DNA of 64,000 bases from Indolivaga capnocytophagoides DSM 22835 (GCF_000426485.1 NZ_KE384529.1:696422-760421), one strand, 5' to 3'; counted from the stretch's first letter, positions 45,853-54,221 are shown. The notes: a model not told the origin generated them from the letters alone. Numbers and translations are program-made.

Positions 45853-46235
45853 AACGAGCAGACGATAAGTTGAGAGATATATTTCTCGAAATCAGGACAG
45901 ATCAGCCATCAGCCGGATTCGAAAGTAAACTGATGCAACAAATACAAACAGTTGCGGCAAAAGAGAATAAGAAAAAATCACGACTCAGAACAATATATAA
46001 CACTTGTGCTCTCATAGGTGGTATTGCAGCGATTGTAATACTACCCTGTGTTTTATTTTATTTTTCGGGTATAGAGACAAATTTCTCGTTACCTGAAATA
46101 AACTATTCGATCAAAATGCCGGCAATAAATGTAAATCCTGTGTGGATATTAATGAGCCTATCGGTTCTGATTTTACTGTTGGCCGACATGTTTATCCGGA
46201 ATTATCTGAAAAATAAAAAACACCACAATCTATAA
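45849..46235 (+). CDS. Putative membrane-bound anti-sigma factor
   Basis: A protein of 128 residues. The N-terminal ~55 residues are soluble and charged (DDKLRDIFLEIRTDQPSAGF), followed by two membrane helices (~48-70 and ~98-118). Overlap with the sigma gene by 4 bases (ATGA) and this layout are typical of Bacteroidota anti-sigma partners. It lacks a recognised zinc-binding motif (ZAS), so the inhibitory role is inferred from position. Confidence 0.7.
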   Translation: MKRADDKLRDIFLEIRTDQPSAGFESKLMQQIQTVAAKENKKKSRLRTIYNTCALIGGIAAIVILPCVLFYFSGIETNFSLPEINYSIKMPAINVNPVWILMSLSVLILLLADMFIRNYLKNKKHHNL

Positions 46236-46367
46236 TCCTAGACTTTCCTCTCTTATTTTTATAGAAAAAGACCGATATTTGCCATAATATTTTATAAAAG
46301 ATACATTCGATGCAAATAATTTAACAGGAGTTACACTAATACAACATTTATTTACAGAAATTGAAGA

Positions 46368-46375
46368 TAGATTTG
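46368..46375 (+). promoter_or_regulatory. -7 element TAGATTTG
   Basis: Exact TAnnTTTG match, 34 bases before the porin-family gene. Confidence 0.6.
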
Positions 46376-46409
46376 TGACGAACAAATCACTAACCAACAA
46401 TTAATCTTT

Positions 46410-47207
46410 ATGATGAAAATTTCTACACTACTTGCAGTGGCAGGCATAAGCATTGCCTCTACACAGATTGCTGATGCACAAACAAATGAATCACCCTGGA
46501 CATTCGGCGTAAAAGCGGGAGCCAACATTGCAAACACCAGCAGTAAAAACGAATCAGGACGAATAGGCTTCAATGTCGGAGGAACAGTAGAGTATAAACT
46601 CAGCGATCGATTTTTTCTACAATCGGGGTTGGAATTTACCTCTAAAGGAAGTAAACTAAAGGAACAATCTTTCAATTTTTCACTACCTTATTTTGATTCA
46701 GGCGAATTGACATCAATTGATGACCTAGACTATGTCACATACACAGGTAAAGCAAAAGCATCTCAGAATCTGATGTTTCTTCAAATACCTCTCACCATTG
46801 GCTATAGGTTACCTTTAGCCGAGGATATCAATCTGACTTTCAACATTGGAGGATATGCCGGATATGGAATTGCAGCACGCTCAAAGTATAAAATAAATGG
46901 TACACTCAAATATCCCGATGGAAAAACAGAATCAGTCAATACAGAAACAACATACAAAAAATACAAGGAAACAGGGCTCGAACGTTTCGACTACGGGTTA
47001 CTCGGAGGAATTGGTATAGAATACAAAAGATTCTCATTCAATGTTAATTACGAACTCGGATTAAGAAATCTGGATAAAAGTTCAGGAACATATCTTAACT
47101 ATGGATATAGCAGCGGCTACAACAACCAATCAACCGGAGTAACTGCGTATGAAGTTCCCAAATGGAAAAATCGGAATGTATCGCTTTCAGTCGGATATAA
47201 ATTCTAA
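46410..47207 (+). CDS. Outer-membrane beta-barrel protein (PorT/OMP_b-brl_2 type)
   Basis: A protein of 265 residues with a signal peptide (1-24, ..IADAQ). The conserved start is WTFGVKAGANIANTS and the barrel continues in strand pairs such as FLQSGLEFTSKGSKL and FLQIPLTIGYRLPL, ending NVSLSVGYKF with the aromatic end. Outer membrane. Such proteins are the most common small barrels of Bacteroidota, with unknown specific function. It ends at a bidirectional terminator. Confidence 0.9.
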   Translation: MMKISTLLAVAGISIASTQIADAQTNESPWTFGVKAGANIANTSSKNESGRIGFNVGGTVEYKLSDRFFLQSGLEFTSKGSKLKEQSFNFSLPYFDSGELTSIDDLDYVTYTGKAKASQNLMFLQIPLTIGYRLPLAEDINLTFNIGGYAGYGIAARSKYKINGTLKYPDGKTESVNTETTYKKYKETGLERFDYGLLGGIGIEYKRFSFNVNYELGLRNLDKSSGTYLNYGYSSGYNNQSTGVTAYEVPKWKNRNVSLSVGYKF

Positions 47208-47243
47208 AGACTCAGAACATTTCATACATCTCCTCATATAAAC

Positions 47244-47278
47244 AAAAACGGATTCCAAATGGAATCCGTTTTTTTATA
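47244..47278. terminator. Bidirectional terminator
   Basis: AAAACGGATTCC pairs with GGAATCCGTTTT between convergent genes, with T tracts on both strands. Confidence 0.85.
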
Positions 47279-47713
47279 TTAATCAAAAAAAGCAGTCAAT
47301 TCTGAGATTAAAGACTCAAATAATTGGTCAGCCCACCGCTCATCGAACGCTTTATCCAGCCGACCGTCAATAACAGTTAAGATGGGGCGTGCCTCGACAC
47401 CATCCCGCTGGATGACGCTGGCTATAGCATGCAATGTATCATTAGTGATAGGCAATCCCTTTCTCAACGCCCAATCCCTAAGGACTGAAATAGGTGGTAC
47501 TTCTCCCGAGCCGGGCTTTCTTCCTTTTTCTATAAAGTCTAAATAGCTATCAAACAAAAGGCGGATAACGACATCCGGCTCTTTTTCCAATCGAACCTCT
47601 ATATGTTCCCGGATAGAGCTGTTTTTCAACCCGTTTTCATCAAATACCGAACGGGCAATTTCTAAGATCTCCCCGGTTATACATTCCAATACCTGACGCG
47701 TAGCCGTATTCAT
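47279..47713 (-). CDS. Phage head-tail/tail-completion-like protein (144 aa)
   Basis: A protein of 144 residues. SYLDFIEKGRKPGSGEVPPI (~57-76) and LRDWALRKGLPITNDTLHAI resemble phage virion-morphogenesis (gp10/tail-completion) proteins in which a GR.PG..PP....W..RKG pattern is typical. It overlaps the preceding 180-residue gene by 4 bases (ATGA), so the two make one translational unit. Intact frame, no enzyme motif. I infer a joining role between head and tail. Confidence 0.55.
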   Translation of the reverse strand: MNTATRQVLECITGEILEIARSVFDENGLKNSSIREHIEVRLEKEPDVVIRLLFDSYLDFIEKGRKPGSGEVPPISVLRDWALRKGLPITNDTLHAIASVIQRDGVEARPILTVIDGRLDKAFDERWADQLFESLISELTAFFD

Positions 47714-48252
47714 CGTTTTGAGATTTTAAGGTCAAAAACCGAAAGCTTATTCCCAAAAGTTTGATTTGCACCATTTATTCTGAAATCATTCAGGACAGGA
47801 TCAGACTGAAATTCTTTTTCGGAATCGAATTGTTCTTCTATCAAACACAAATCCTGCATATTACGCTGAACTAAATCGACCGAAAAACGGCATCCGCAGG
47901 CATTATTGTCATAATAATTCCTCAATGTCAGGTATGTCCATGTCGGAAGCACCGTTACCGGTTCATTTGCATCCATCTTGATCCGTTCCAGAATATTTAA
48001 GCCGATCGAAAAAGCCAGATTCTGAAAAACCGCAACTGCCGTATCGTCTTCAGGAACAAAAAGGATTGAAAAATTAACGGTACTCGTAAATACATTCTGC
48101 TGATTGCGTCCCATAACAGGATCTTCCAGCCAGAAAACAGGATGAAATTCATTACCCGCCCCCAGTTCGTAATTGCGGTTATAATAAAAAGAACGGATTG
48201 CTTTGTGTTGGCATGCCTGATTACGAAACAGGCTGATAATAGAGTTAATCAT
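47710..48252 (-). CDS. Phage tail-terminator/completion-like protein (180 aa)
   Basis: A protein of 180 residues, soluble, mixed alpha/beta, with INSIISLFRNQACQHKAIRS at the N-terminus and FSIGLNILERIKMDA in the middle. No clear domain by eye. Its placement as phage-like comes from the ATGA overlap with the tail-completion-like gene and from the TTTATCTAT motif upstream. Moderate certainty only. Confidence 0.5.
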   Translation of the reverse strand: MINSIISLFRNQACQHKAIRSFYYNRNYELGAGNEFHPVFWLEDPVMGRNQQNVFTSTVNFSILFVPEDDTAVAVFQNLAFSIGLNILERIKMDANEPVTVLPTWTYLTLRNYYDNNACGCRFSVDLVQRNMQDLCLIEEQFDSEKEFQSDPVLNDFRINGANQTFGNKLSVFDLKISKR

Positions 48253-48267
48253 ATTAAAGTTTTATTG

Positions 48268-48277
48268 AATAGATAAA
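48268..48277 (-). promoter_or_regulatory. Shared phage-block motif, site 2 (TTTATCTATT)
   Basis: Minus-strand TTTATCTATT, 15 bases before the 180-residue gene. One mismatch to TTTATCTATA. Confidence 0.5.
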
Positions 48278-48343
48278 TTATTTCGATCAAAGACCGTTTT
48301 ATTATTTTTACTTATATTTATGCCAAATAACTATTTTTGAAAT

Positions 48344-49309
48344 ATGACTCAAAAAAACAAACAGTCGAAAATATTGCTTCGGATACTTTACTCACTCCTA
48401 GCAATATTTATCGTATTCAACATTCTTGCGGCTATACAAGCCTATGCGATGACCCACTATGTAAATAAAACCGAAAAAGAAGCCTCCGAACAAGGCATCA
48501 TCAGTATGCTGTTCACAGGAATAGATATAGCACGTCCGGTAAGCGACATACTACCTGCTCGCCCTTATACCACAGTACAAATTCCGGCCGAAGGCGACAA
48601 TACAATGGAAGCATGGATCATAAAAACCGATTCAGTATCGAAAGGAGTGTTCTTGCTCTTTCATGGATATACCGACCATGCCGAAAGTATGCTGCACGAG
48701 GCTTATCCTCTACTCGATATGGGATACGATGTGGTGATACCAAATTTCAGAGGGTCGGGCAATTCGTATAGTAATCAAACAACTATCGGGTATCTCGAAG
48801 CGGCCAATGTAAAACAGGTATATGACTATGCCGAAAAAGAACTTAAACCCAAAAGTATATCCTTGCTGGGTATGTCGATGGGAGCTGCGGCCATTACTAA
48901 AGCCATGCACGACTATCAATTATCCGTAAAGTGTGTGATACTCGAAGCTCCTTACGGGCGTATGTTCGATGCGGTAGGTGTACGCATAGGCAAAGTTCCG
49001 GTAGTAGGTACACCACTCTCCTATCTGATGACATTTTGGGGAGGGGCAGTTAACGGCTTCAATGCCTTTTCGATGAATCCCGATCAGTTTGTTAAAGACA
49101 TTAAAGTACCTACACTATTGCTATACGGAGGCAAAGACCAACACATACCTGTAGACGAATCGATGCGCATATATAATAATATAGGCTCTGATATTAAAGA
49201 ACAGCACATGTTTGCCGATGCTACACACGAAAGCTATCCTCGTACATGGCTCAACGAGTGGAAAACGACTGTCAGCGACTTTCTCTCCAATAAAGTAGAA
49301 AAACAATAA
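48344..49309 (+). CDS. Alpha/beta hydrolase, membrane-anchored
   Basis: A protein of 321 residues. An N-terminal hydrophobic helix (~11-33) is an anchor or uncleaved signal. LLFHGYTDHAES (~103-114) carries the oxyanion-loop HG, GMSMGAA holds the nucleophile Ser, GGKDQHIP the Asp and ATHESYP the His of the triad. It resembles YqiK/BAAT-like serine hydrolases. Substrate unknown. It stands between two phage-like blocks but looks like an ordinary host gene and has its own terminator. Confidence 0.9.
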   Translation: MTQKNKQSKILLRILYSLLAIFIVFNILAAIQAYAMTHYVNKTEKEASEQGIISMLFTGIDIARPVSDILPARPYTTVQIPAEGDNTMEAWIIKTDSVSKGVFLLFHGYTDHAESMLHEAYPLLDMGYDVVIPNFRGSGNSYSNQTTIGYLEAANVKQVYDYAEKELKPKSISLLGMSMGAAAITKAMHDYQLSVKCVILEAPYGRMFDAVGVRIGKVPVVGTPLSYLMTFWGGAVNGFNAFSMNPDQFVKDIKVPTLLLYGGKDQHIPVDESMRIYNNIGSDIKEQHMFADATHESYPRTWLNEWKTTVSDFLSNKVEKQ

Positions 49310-49329
49310 ACAATCAGTCAAAATAGTGT

Positions 49330-49360
49330 AACGGGATTCTAAAAAGAATCCCGTTTTTCG
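49330..49360 (+). terminator. Terminator of the hydrolase gene
   Basis: ACGGGATTCT pairs with AGAATCCCGT, followed by TTTTT. Confidence 0.85.
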
Positions 49361-49396
49361 TATATTGCAATACTAAACCAATTAACACTCATAATT

Positions 49397-49642
49397 ATGA
49401 AAACGGATATCTACACTAAAATTGTATTAACTGTAATTGCTATTTGTTTGACAGTAAGCTTGCTTAAAGAATTTGACATCATCACTACCGCCAAAGCCGA
49501 TACTACAACTGCTGGACCTACACCTATACCAAATGCTGTACAAGATGGACCTGTGGATGTCAGAATTGTTGGAGTAGATTATTATTGTACATTACCTGTC
49601 AATATTAAAAATACACCGATTTCTGTTGAAATAACAAAATAA
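49397..49642 (+). CDS. Small membrane-anchored periplasmic protein, array unit 1
   Basis: A protein of 81 residues. The first eight residues MKTDIYTK are identical in all four paralogs. A hydrophobic segment (~9-25) anchors it. A Thr/Ala/Pro linker (TTAKADTTTAGPTPIPNA) leads to a short beta part with PVDVRIVG and PISVEITK at the C-terminus. Its promoter-like sequence is TATATTGC, one or two bases off TAnnTTTG. It is followed by a CCATGGGATT/AATCCCATGG palindrome (49669-49691). Function unknown. Confidence 0.75.
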   Translation: MKTDIYTKIVLTVIAICLTVSLLKEFDIITTAKADTTTAGPTPIPNAVQDGPVDVRIVGVDYYCTLPVNIKNTPISVEITK

Positions 49643-49668
49643 CCTCGATCTTCCCCTCCGTGTCCATT

Positions 49669-49691
49669 CCATGGGATTTGCAATCCCATGG
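49669..49691. repeat. REP-like palindrome, array copy 1
   Basis: CCATGGGATT-TGC-AATCCCATGG, a perfect 10-bp palindrome at the end of array unit 1. Confidence 0.75.
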
Positions 49692-49733
49692 CTATTAACA
49701 CAGGATTCATAATTCTGTAACCAAACAAAAGAC

Positions 49734-49741
49734 TATATTTG
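49734..49741 (+). promoter_or_regulatory. -7 element TATATTTG, array unit 2
   Basis: Exact TAnnTTTG within the conserved block that ends each repeat unit (..CCAAACAAAAGAC TATATTTG TAGATAAACC..), 28 bases before the start codon. Confidence 0.65.
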
Positions 49742-49769
49742 TAGATAAACCATTTAACTCTCATGAATT

Positions 49770-50060
49770 ATGAAAACGGATATCTACACTAAAATTGTAC
49801 TGACGATTATTGCTATTTTCCTAGGCGTATTAGTTTTTCAGAATACGACACTTATTACTACTGCCAAAGCTGACACTACAGCTGCTCCACCCGCCCCTAT
49901 AACAAATGCTGCACAAAGTGCGCCTGTAGACGTGAATATTACGCATATAGATGGACTAAAAATTGATGTAGATAAAAAAGGGCGTTATGGGGATAAAATA
50001 ACTAAATATCCTACATCATTGGGTCTTCCTATTAGTTTGGCTCAAGATCTATCGTGGTAA
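49770..50060 (+). CDS. Small membrane-anchored periplasmic protein, array unit 2
   Basis: A protein of 96 residues. The first ~60 are nearly identical to unit 3 (MKTDIYTKIVLTIIAIFLGV, linker, then VDVNITHIDG) and the C-terminus is unique (DKKGRYGDKITKYPTSLGLP). The identity reaches into the promoter region, so units 2 and 3 are a recent duplication. It lacks the IPVEI-type end. Followed by a tape-measure 5' fragment. Confidence 0.75.
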   Translation: MKTDIYTKIVLTIIAIFLGVLVFQNTTLITTAKADTTAAPPAPITNAAQSAPVDVNITHIDGLKIDVDKKGRYGDKITKYPTSLGLPISLAQDLSW

Positions 50061-50100
50061 TAATAAAAATAATTTATTTTAACATTCAGATTTTTTTCTT

Positions 50101-50110
50101 TTTATCTATA
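50101..50110 (+). promoter_or_regulatory. Shared phage-block motif TTTATCTATA, site 3
   Basis: 10 bases before the first tape-measure 5' fragment. Confidence 0.55.
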
Positions 50111-50120
50111 CTTAAAAACG

Positions 50121-50267
50121 ATGGAAGAAAAGAAGAAAAAAACATTCGTTATAGAAATTAACGGAGTGAAAGAATCAACCGAAAATGTAGAGAAACTGGC
50201 AGATGCACTGGATAGACGTCGTCCCTTGGGATTTGTAATCCCTAGGCTAATAACTGAGGATTTCTAA
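50121..50267 (+). pseudogene. 5' fragment of a tape-measure gene (48 codons)
   Basis: ATG followed by MEEKKKKTFVIEINGV and KESTENVEKLADAL, a typical tape-measure N-terminus. The frame is then cut at the palindrome CCTTGGGATT..AATCCCTAGG (50224-50246) and reads out of it to a stop. Its sequence differs from the complete tape-measure gene at 51150, so it comes from a different variant. Confidence 0.65.
50224..50246. repeat. REP-like palindrome, array copy 2
   Basis: CCTTGGGATT-TGT-AATCCCTAGG, at the truncation point of the first tape-measure fragment. Confidence 0.7.
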
Positions 50268-50288
50268 TTCTGTAACCAAACAAAAGAC

Positions 50289-50296
50289 TATATTTG
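50289..50296 (+). promoter_or_regulatory. -7 element TATATTTG, array unit 3
   Basis: Same block as in unit 2, 28 bases before the start. Confidence 0.65.
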
Positions 50297-50324
50297 TAGA
50301 TAAACCATTTAACACTCATGAATT

Positions 50325-50597
50325 ATGAAAACGGATATCTACACTAAAATTGTACTGACGATTATTGCTATTTTCCTAGGCGTATTAGTTTTTCAGAATA
50401 CGACACTTATTACCACCGCCAAAGCCGATACTACAACTGCTGCACCCGCTCCTATACCCACTGCTACACAAAGTGCCCCTGTGGAAGTGAATATTACGCA
50501 TATAGATGGAAAAAAAATTAATATAGATAATTATTATAAGGAATTACCTAGAACAGATGGATTACCTATCGATATCTTAAAAAATAGCGACAAATAA
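50325..50597 (+). CDS. Small membrane-anchored periplasmic protein, array unit 3
   Basis: A protein of 90 residues. Same N-terminus and linker as unit 2; it ends DNYYKELPRTDGLPIDILKN. Only the last ~30 residues differ from unit 2. Promoter and leader are the same. Followed by the second tape-measure fragment. Confidence 0.75.
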   Translation: MKTDIYTKIVLTIIAIFLGVLVFQNTTLITTAKADTTTAAPAPIPTATQSAPVEVNITHIDGKKINIDNYYKELPRTDGLPIDILKNSDK

Positions 50598-50615
50598 TTA
50601 TCACCTCTCATCTTT

Positions 50616-50625
50616 TTTATCTATA
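50616..50625 (+). promoter_or_regulatory. Shared phage-block motif TTTATCTATA, site 4
   Basis: 9 bases before the second tape-measure fragment. Confidence 0.55.
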
Positions 50626-50634
50626 ATAGAAAAG

Positions 50635-50793
50635 ATGAAAGAGATGAAAAAAATAGTAACCCTTGAACTTGATATTAAAGGCGACAAAAAACTAAAAGAA
50701 ACGATAAACAATCTTACGACATTAGATAAAGCAATAAGTACTTCTGCCATATTATCACCCCGTCCCTTGGGATTCAAAATCCCAAGGCAATAA
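50635..50793 (+). pseudogene. 5' fragment of a tape-measure gene (52 codons)
   Basis: Residues 1-41 align with the intact tape-measure protein at 51150 (KKIVTLELDIKGDKKLKETI compared with KKIITLEFNTKGEKKLKDNI). Both then read LDKA.STSAILS. The similarity stops at CCTTGGGATT..AATCCCAAGG (50765-50787), where this copy ends. Confidence 0.75.
50765..50787. repeat. REP-like palindrome, array copy 3
   Basis: CCTTGGGATT-CAA-AATCCCAAGG, a perfect palindrome at the truncation point. A second small palindrome GAGGATT-TCT-AATCCTC follows. Confidence 0.75.
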
Positions 50794-50828
50794 CTGAGGA
50801 TTTCTAATCCTCTAACCAAACAAAACAC

Positions 50829-50836
50829 TATATTTG
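50829..50836 (+). promoter_or_regulatory. -7 element TATATTTG, array unit 4
   Basis: Same block as in units 2 and 3, 29 bases before the start. Confidence 0.65.
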
Positions 50837-50865
50837 TAGATAAACCAATTTAACACTCATTGATT

Positions 50866-51120
50866 ATGAAAACGGATATCTACACTAAAATTGTACTTAC
50901 TGTTATTGCTATTTTCTTAGCGCTAAACTTCTTTAAAGAAATAAATATTATCCCTACCGCCAAAGCGGATACTACAGCTGCTACACCTGCACCTATACCA
51001 AATGCGATACAAAGTGCGCCTGTAGATGTGAATATTACGCATGTGAATGGAATACCTATAACTATAACAACATTCAGTTCAGGTTTTAGAGAAGGCATTC
51101 CAGTTGAAATTCGAAAATAA
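50866..51120 (+). CDS. Small membrane-anchored periplasmic protein, array unit 4
   Basis: A protein of 84 residues from the ATG at 50866. It shares MKTDIYTKIVLTVIAIFL and the PVDVNIT part, then ends FSSGFREGIPVEIRK. It is the unit that precedes the intact tape-measure gene, with only 29 bases between them. The tight linkage suggests the small protein and the tape-measure protein belong to one module. Confidence 0.78.
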   Translation: MKTDIYTKIVLTVIAIFLALNFFKEINIIPTAKADTTAATPAPIPNAIQSAPVDVNITHVNGIPITITTFSSGFREGIPVEIRK

Positions 51121-51130
51121 ACCTTTCTTT

Positions 51131-51140
51131 TTTATCTATA
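51131..51140 (+). promoter_or_regulatory. Shared phage-block motif TTTATCTATA, site 5
   Basis: 9 bases before the intact tape-measure gene. The flanking sequence AATAGAAAAG ATG is the same at site 4. Confidence 0.6.
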
Positions 51141-51149
51141 ATAGAAAAG

Positions 51150-53057
51150 ATGAAAGAAAAGAAGAAAATTATTACTCTGGAATTCAACACCAAAGGAGAA
51201 AAAAAATTAAAAGATAATATTTCGGTATTAGATAAAGCAACAAGCACATCTGCAATACTATCGTCAAACCTAGCAAAAACATTTGCCAATTTTCAAGACT
51301 TTAGCGATATAATAGGAACTAATACCGACTATATGGCAGAAGCTATTGCTAAAATCATACCCGAAGTCAATACTGCATCAGAGAAGATAAATACATTGGC
51401 GGAAATGTATTTAGAAAAATCTTTAAAGAAACAAATCGATAATATTAAATATATTTCCGAAAAGAAATACGATACTAATTATAAATATACTGAACAATCG
51501 AAATCAGTATATATTGCATATTACGATTTTCAAGAAAAATTATATTCCGCTGATGCTGAAAAGCTAAAGAAGATCCTGGAAGAAAAAGAAAGATATCTGA
51601 AAGAATATAATAAACAACAAACCAGCCTACAAGAAAACATAGCTGCAGATGATCAAATAAAATCAGATGATCTAAGAAAATCTCTTCAACACAAAAACGA
51701 CCTCAAAAAAGAAGCCCAAAATTCGGATCTGATACAGACATTAGTTTATATTAAAGAAGAAGAGAAACTGCAAACAGAGCGTAATACTCGTATTACTGCT
51801 TTAACAACATCGGCGATAGAACGACAAACCGAAGCAGGACGTACCTTCAACTTTATCAAACTAAAAGAAACGAAAGAAAACTACAAAGCAATAAAAGAAC
51901 TCCGCCTGCAAAATATCGAAGCAGCCAAAGAAGAATACAAGCGCATAGCCGAATATCACGACAAGCTTATAGCCTCGTACAAAAAAGGTTCGCTTGGCGA
52001 AGCGCAGGCAATGGAGAACAAAAAAAATGCCCTGCACAAAATAAATACACAAATAATAGCCGACCAGCAAGCAGTAAACGGCTCCACAGAAGAGATGGGA
52101 AAAGCTTATCAGTTATTCTTTGATGAAGTGGCAAAAAAGATAACAGATTTTCATACAAAATGGCAAGGAGTATATAGTGCGGCAGGCTCGGTATTAAAAG
52201 ACTTTTTGTCAATACAAATAACCGATCTGAAAGAAGACCAAACTAACGTTCAAAAAATTATAGAAGAAAGAACGACAGCCTATCAGCAACAAGCCGACAA
52301 AGTAAAATCACTATACGAAGAAATGCAAAAAGCATCAGGTGCCCACTCAACCACTCTTCAAGAAAATTATGCCCGTGAATCGGCTGCTGCAGAAGAACTT
52401 CTTCAACAAAAGAAAGACGCTGAAAAAGAAAAAGAAGAAATAGAAAAACAAATCAAGCGAAAAGAAAAACAGCAAAAAAAAATAGAACTAGTTCAAACAT
52501 TGGCTTCCGCCGTAGCCAATCAATCAGCCGCGATCATCAAAGCTTGGGGTATGGGACCTATTATCGGACCTATTATGGCAGCCATCACAGCAGCAGCCAC
52601 AGCTATACAAATAGCCAATATTAAACGGCAATGGGATAAGCTGGAAGACGGCGGACTTCTTCGTGGCAAACGTCACACGCAAGGCGGTATGCGTATCGAG
52701 GGATCAAATATAGAAGTCGAAGGCGATGAGTTTGTTGTCAATCGTATATCTACCCGCAAAAATCTGGGCTTAGTCGATTATATCAACCGTGAACGACGAG
52801 AACTCACAGCCGAAGACCTCACCGGATATTTCAGCCGGAGCAGAGGACAGAACTTTCCGCGAATCGAGTCGAAGCGGATATACGAATCGGGCGGCCAACT
52901 GACCAATCTCGAAGTTGTAGATTCGGTTACCGCTCCCGAAATAAATAAGATACTGGATGCGATTTCAAATATCGACTTCCGTCCGGTCGTGTCGGTTACC
53001 GATATTGCTGATGCTCAACGAACAATGGTATCAGTCGAACGAACAGTGAACAGCTAA
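51150..53057 (+). CDS. Phage tail tape-measure-like protein
   Basis: A protein of 635 residues, mostly Lys/Glu/Gln-rich coiled-coil (~100-470). A hydrophobic Ala-rich region follows at ~450-490 (LVQTLASAVANQSAAIIKAW, GPIIGPIMAAITAAATAIQI), which resembles the membrane-active part of tape measures. The C-terminal block is LEDGGLLRGKRHTQGGMRIE followed by EGDEFVVNRISTRKNL, typical of Bacteroidota phage tape measures. The length implies a short tail or a small particle. Intact. It follows an array of partial copies of its own 5' end. Confidence 0.75.
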   Translation: MKEKKKIITLEFNTKGEKKLKDNISVLDKATSTSAILSSNLAKTFANFQDFSDIIGTNTDYMAEAIAKIIPEVNTASEKINTLAEMYLEKSLKKQIDNIKYISEKKYDTNYKYTEQSKSVYIAYYDFQEKLYSADAEKLKKILEEKERYLKEYNKQQTSLQENIAADDQIKSDDLRKSLQHKNDLKKEAQNSDLIQTLVYIKEEEKLQTERNTRITALTTSAIERQTEAGRTFNFIKLKETKENYKAIKELRLQNIEAAKEEYKRIAEYHDKLIASYKKGSLGEAQAMENKKNALHKINTQIIADQQAVNGSTEEMGKAYQLFFDEVAKKITDFHTKWQGVYSAAGSVLKDFLSIQITDLKEDQTNVQKIIEERTTAYQQQADKVKSLYEEMQKASGAHSTTLQENYARESAAAEELLQQKKDAEKEKEEIEKQIKRKEKQQKKIELVQTLASAVANQSAAIIKAWGMGPIIGPIMAAITAAATAIQIANIKRQWDKLEDGGLLRGKRHTQGGMRIEGSNIEVEGDEFVVNRISTRKNLGLVDYINRERRELTAEDLTGYFSRSRGQNFPRIESKRIYESGGQLTNLEVVDSVTAPEINKILDAISNIDFRPVVSVTDIADAQRTMVSVERTVNS

Positions 53058-53079
53058 TAATAAATAATTGAGGATAAAA

Positions 53080-53118
53080 AATGAGAGTTGAAAATGAGAG
53101 TTTTCAGCTCTCATCTTC
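53080..53118. terminator. Bidirectional terminator after the tape-measure gene
   Basis: TGAGAGTTGAAAA pairs with TTTTCAGCTCTCA (one G-U), followed by T-rich sequence. Confidence 0.75.
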
Positions 53119-53124
53119 TTTTTT

Positions 53125-53940
53125 CTATGCTGCCGGTTTCAAGCGAATATACTGATCTAGCCCAGAGTAATTGCCATCGGCTTCCCAATAATCTCGGCTA
53201 TTGGCAACAGGTATATATAAGTAGTTGTCTTTTGCCCAATACATTTTTTCGGGCGAATCGATAGGTATCCAGCATTTGATATACATCCCTATCTGAGGAT
53301 CAATATAACGCCTGTCAGTTATCTGATAGAGGTCAATATAGGCAGCACCTTCGAACGAATCTACATCTATACTGACAATTGATTTCATATCAGCCGAAAT
53401 ATAAGGGAAATTCGAAAAACGCTGTTTTATATGTCCGGAATGTTTGTCAACGAAAAAATAATCCCAGTCTTCCCAGTAAATACCCGACATAAGATACACA
53501 CTCAAAGAAGGAATATCACCGACAAAAGAATATTCTTTATGCTTTTCACTTCCACTGAGATTATCGGTAAAAGTAATTGTTCCTTTAGCTGTATTTAGCT
53601 TGAGTACACCATTGATTTTAGGGAAAGAAGCCGAATCGCCGGTAATAAAAGTCACGGCATTGGCTTTATTCTTTAGAAATGTAGCCTTGTCTATCAGCTC
53701 GATCACAAAATAATCTTTCAGCTGATTTCCTCCATCGTAGTCTGTGTAAAGGTCTTTTGCGGTAAGATCATGTTTTTGAACCAATTGAAGAGGAGCATCA
53801 GGGTCGGCAGGCGTAGATGCCGTATCAATAGAAATTTCAGTATCTGCCGAAAAACTCTGAATTTGCGAAGATTCGTTCGAAGCATTTTTACAAGCTGCCA
53901 TAACTACCACAACGGCAACTACCAACACTTTATTTTTCAT
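53125..53940 (-). CDS. Hypothetical lipoprotein
   Basis: I chose the ATG at 53940 (MKNKVLVVAVVVVMAACKN), giving a lipobox at Cys ~17. A protein of 271 residues. After an Asp/Ser/Pro linker the folded part includes DYFVIELIDKATFLKN, IYWEDWDYFFVDKHSGHIK and IGMYIKCWIPIDSPEKMYWA. No family recognised. It is a host-type envelope protein; the small ORF on the other strand is a shadow. Confidence 0.75.
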   Translation of the reverse strand: MKNKVLVVAVVVVMAACKNASNESSQIQSFSADTEISIDTASTPADPDAPLQLVQKHDLTAKDLYTDYDGGNQLKDYFVIELIDKATFLKNKANAVTFITGDSASFPKINGVLKLNTAKGTITFTDNLSGSEKHKEYSFVGDIPSLSVYLMSGIYWEDWDYFFVDKHSGHIKQRFSNFPYISADMKSIVSIDVDSFEGAAYIDLYQITDRRYIDPQIGMYIKCWIPIDSPEKMYWAKDNYLYIPVANSRDYWEADGNYSGLDQYIRLKPAA

Positions 53941-54221
53941 ATCAATTTTGCAAATCAATGCATTAAATTTCAACCTAAAAAACCTTTAAAAGTCTCAGCT
54001 TTTTATTGACAACACATCCATTCCTTAAGATCCATTGGCTTTATCAGATACAATACCGTCACGGGTAATAACCGAATATGCTTTGTTCAATACTTACGCT
54101 TATTTAAAAGCGGAACAAAGATAGCTAAGTTCAGAGTATTTTGATAAAAATTCCGAGATTATTTTTGAAGAAAAATATAGTTTTTTTATAGTTTTTTAAG
54201 ATGTTGTTTTTTTATTTTTAT

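Noticed and set aside
49397-51120. CRISPR array
   Set aside because: The repeats are ~370-555 bases apart and each unit is a coding sequence with its own promoter; there are no short regular spacers.
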